Assembly (NCBI RefSeq): GCF_003946385.1
Contig: NZ_RHOE01000010.1
Coordinates: forward strand, 1-61,970
Direction of reading: 5' to 3'
DNA: 61,970 nt
DNA from: Loigolactobacillus zhaoyuanensis
GTDB taxonomy: Bacteria > Bacillota > Bacilli > Lactobacillales > Lactobacillaceae
The notes under the pieces were generated by a model. It made no database searches. It was not told the origin of the DNA and saw only the letters and a program-made list of their open reading frames with translations. This document shows positions 61,827-61,970 of this stretch, in pieces; position 1 is the stretch's first letter; the number at the start of each line of letters is the position of its first letter. The position numbers were made by a program, and so were the translations under genes.

Positions 61827-61970
61827 TGAATTATGCATATCTGTTCCTAAACCTTAACGAGAATGTTGCTACACCATCGTTTTATCTTTGATTGAGAGTT
61901 TCACCAAAATGGTGTACCAAAAAAGCACCTTCCGTGTTATTGTTATAGCGACCAAACAATAACGAACACA

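Overview
The window reads as ordinary chromosome of a lactobacillus (family Lactobacillaceae). The grounds are low-to-moderate GC, Gram-positive ribosome binding sites, T-box leaders, and family-typical genes (YueI, DUF1129, DUF951, DUF975). I suspect Loigolactobacillus or a near relative, but nothing in the sequence proves the genus. The run guaB, DUF1129, ychF, DUF951, parB, parA, rsmG is the usual neighbourhood of the replication origin. I saw no rRNA, tRNA, CRISPR array or prophage.

Layout. 1-150: the end of an IS30-type insertion sequence. 1168-3614: a Zn/Mn ABC importer. 3779-6841: a Bcr-type exporter, YueI and HflX. 7288-10423 (minus): a T-box operon tyrA-aroK-MFS transporter. 11402-14415: ribokinase, a YihY protein and two small conserved proteins. 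14596-20800 (minus): the origin-proximal housekeeping run. 21511-23987 (minus): an aquaporin-type channel and a FAD-linked 2-hydroxyacid oxidase. 25352-31465: a phosphatase, alpha carbonic anhydrase, glycosyltransferase, purine permease and methionine aminopeptidase. 31587-33145: a LexA-box operon with a DUF2075 ATPase. 33256-33907: a toxin-antitoxin-like pair with a palindromic operator. 34678-38424: a FecBCDE-type iron/siderophore importer whose first permease is broken by an 8-bp tandem duplication. 38945-43644 (minus): leuABCD behind a leucine leader peptide and attenuator. 43895-45391: thrC. 47022-50294: a membrane protein, an exporter and a hydrolase. 50410-53592 (minus): a T-box operon with a thioredoxin-like protein, a DAACS symporter and an ATP-grasp ligase. 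53796-56659: membrane and unrecognised proteins. 56855-61315: a divergent LysR regulator, a three-domain flavin reductase and ApbE.

The least explained signal lies between genes. A roughly 700-bp non-coding element (family A) occurs at 24470-25173 and 45465-46168, and truncated at 61381-61826. It carries two tandem ~121-bp units, a hairpin followed by T residues, and a predicted multi-branch fold. Several helices differ between copies by paired compensatory changes, which suggests that an RNA or single-stranded structure is selected. A second family (B, 27197-27336 and 30273-30440) sits just upstream of two minus-strand genes, supplies their ribosome binding sites, and also shows compensated stems.

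Regulation by leader RNA is prominent: two T-boxes (specifiers read here as UAU/Tyr and AUG/Met, tentatively), a ribosome-mediated leucine attenuator whose segments can be traced, a possible short-peptide leader before hflX, and a terminator-like hairpin before the aquaporin gene. All functions are read from sequence motifs and family knowledge; no database search or folding program was run.
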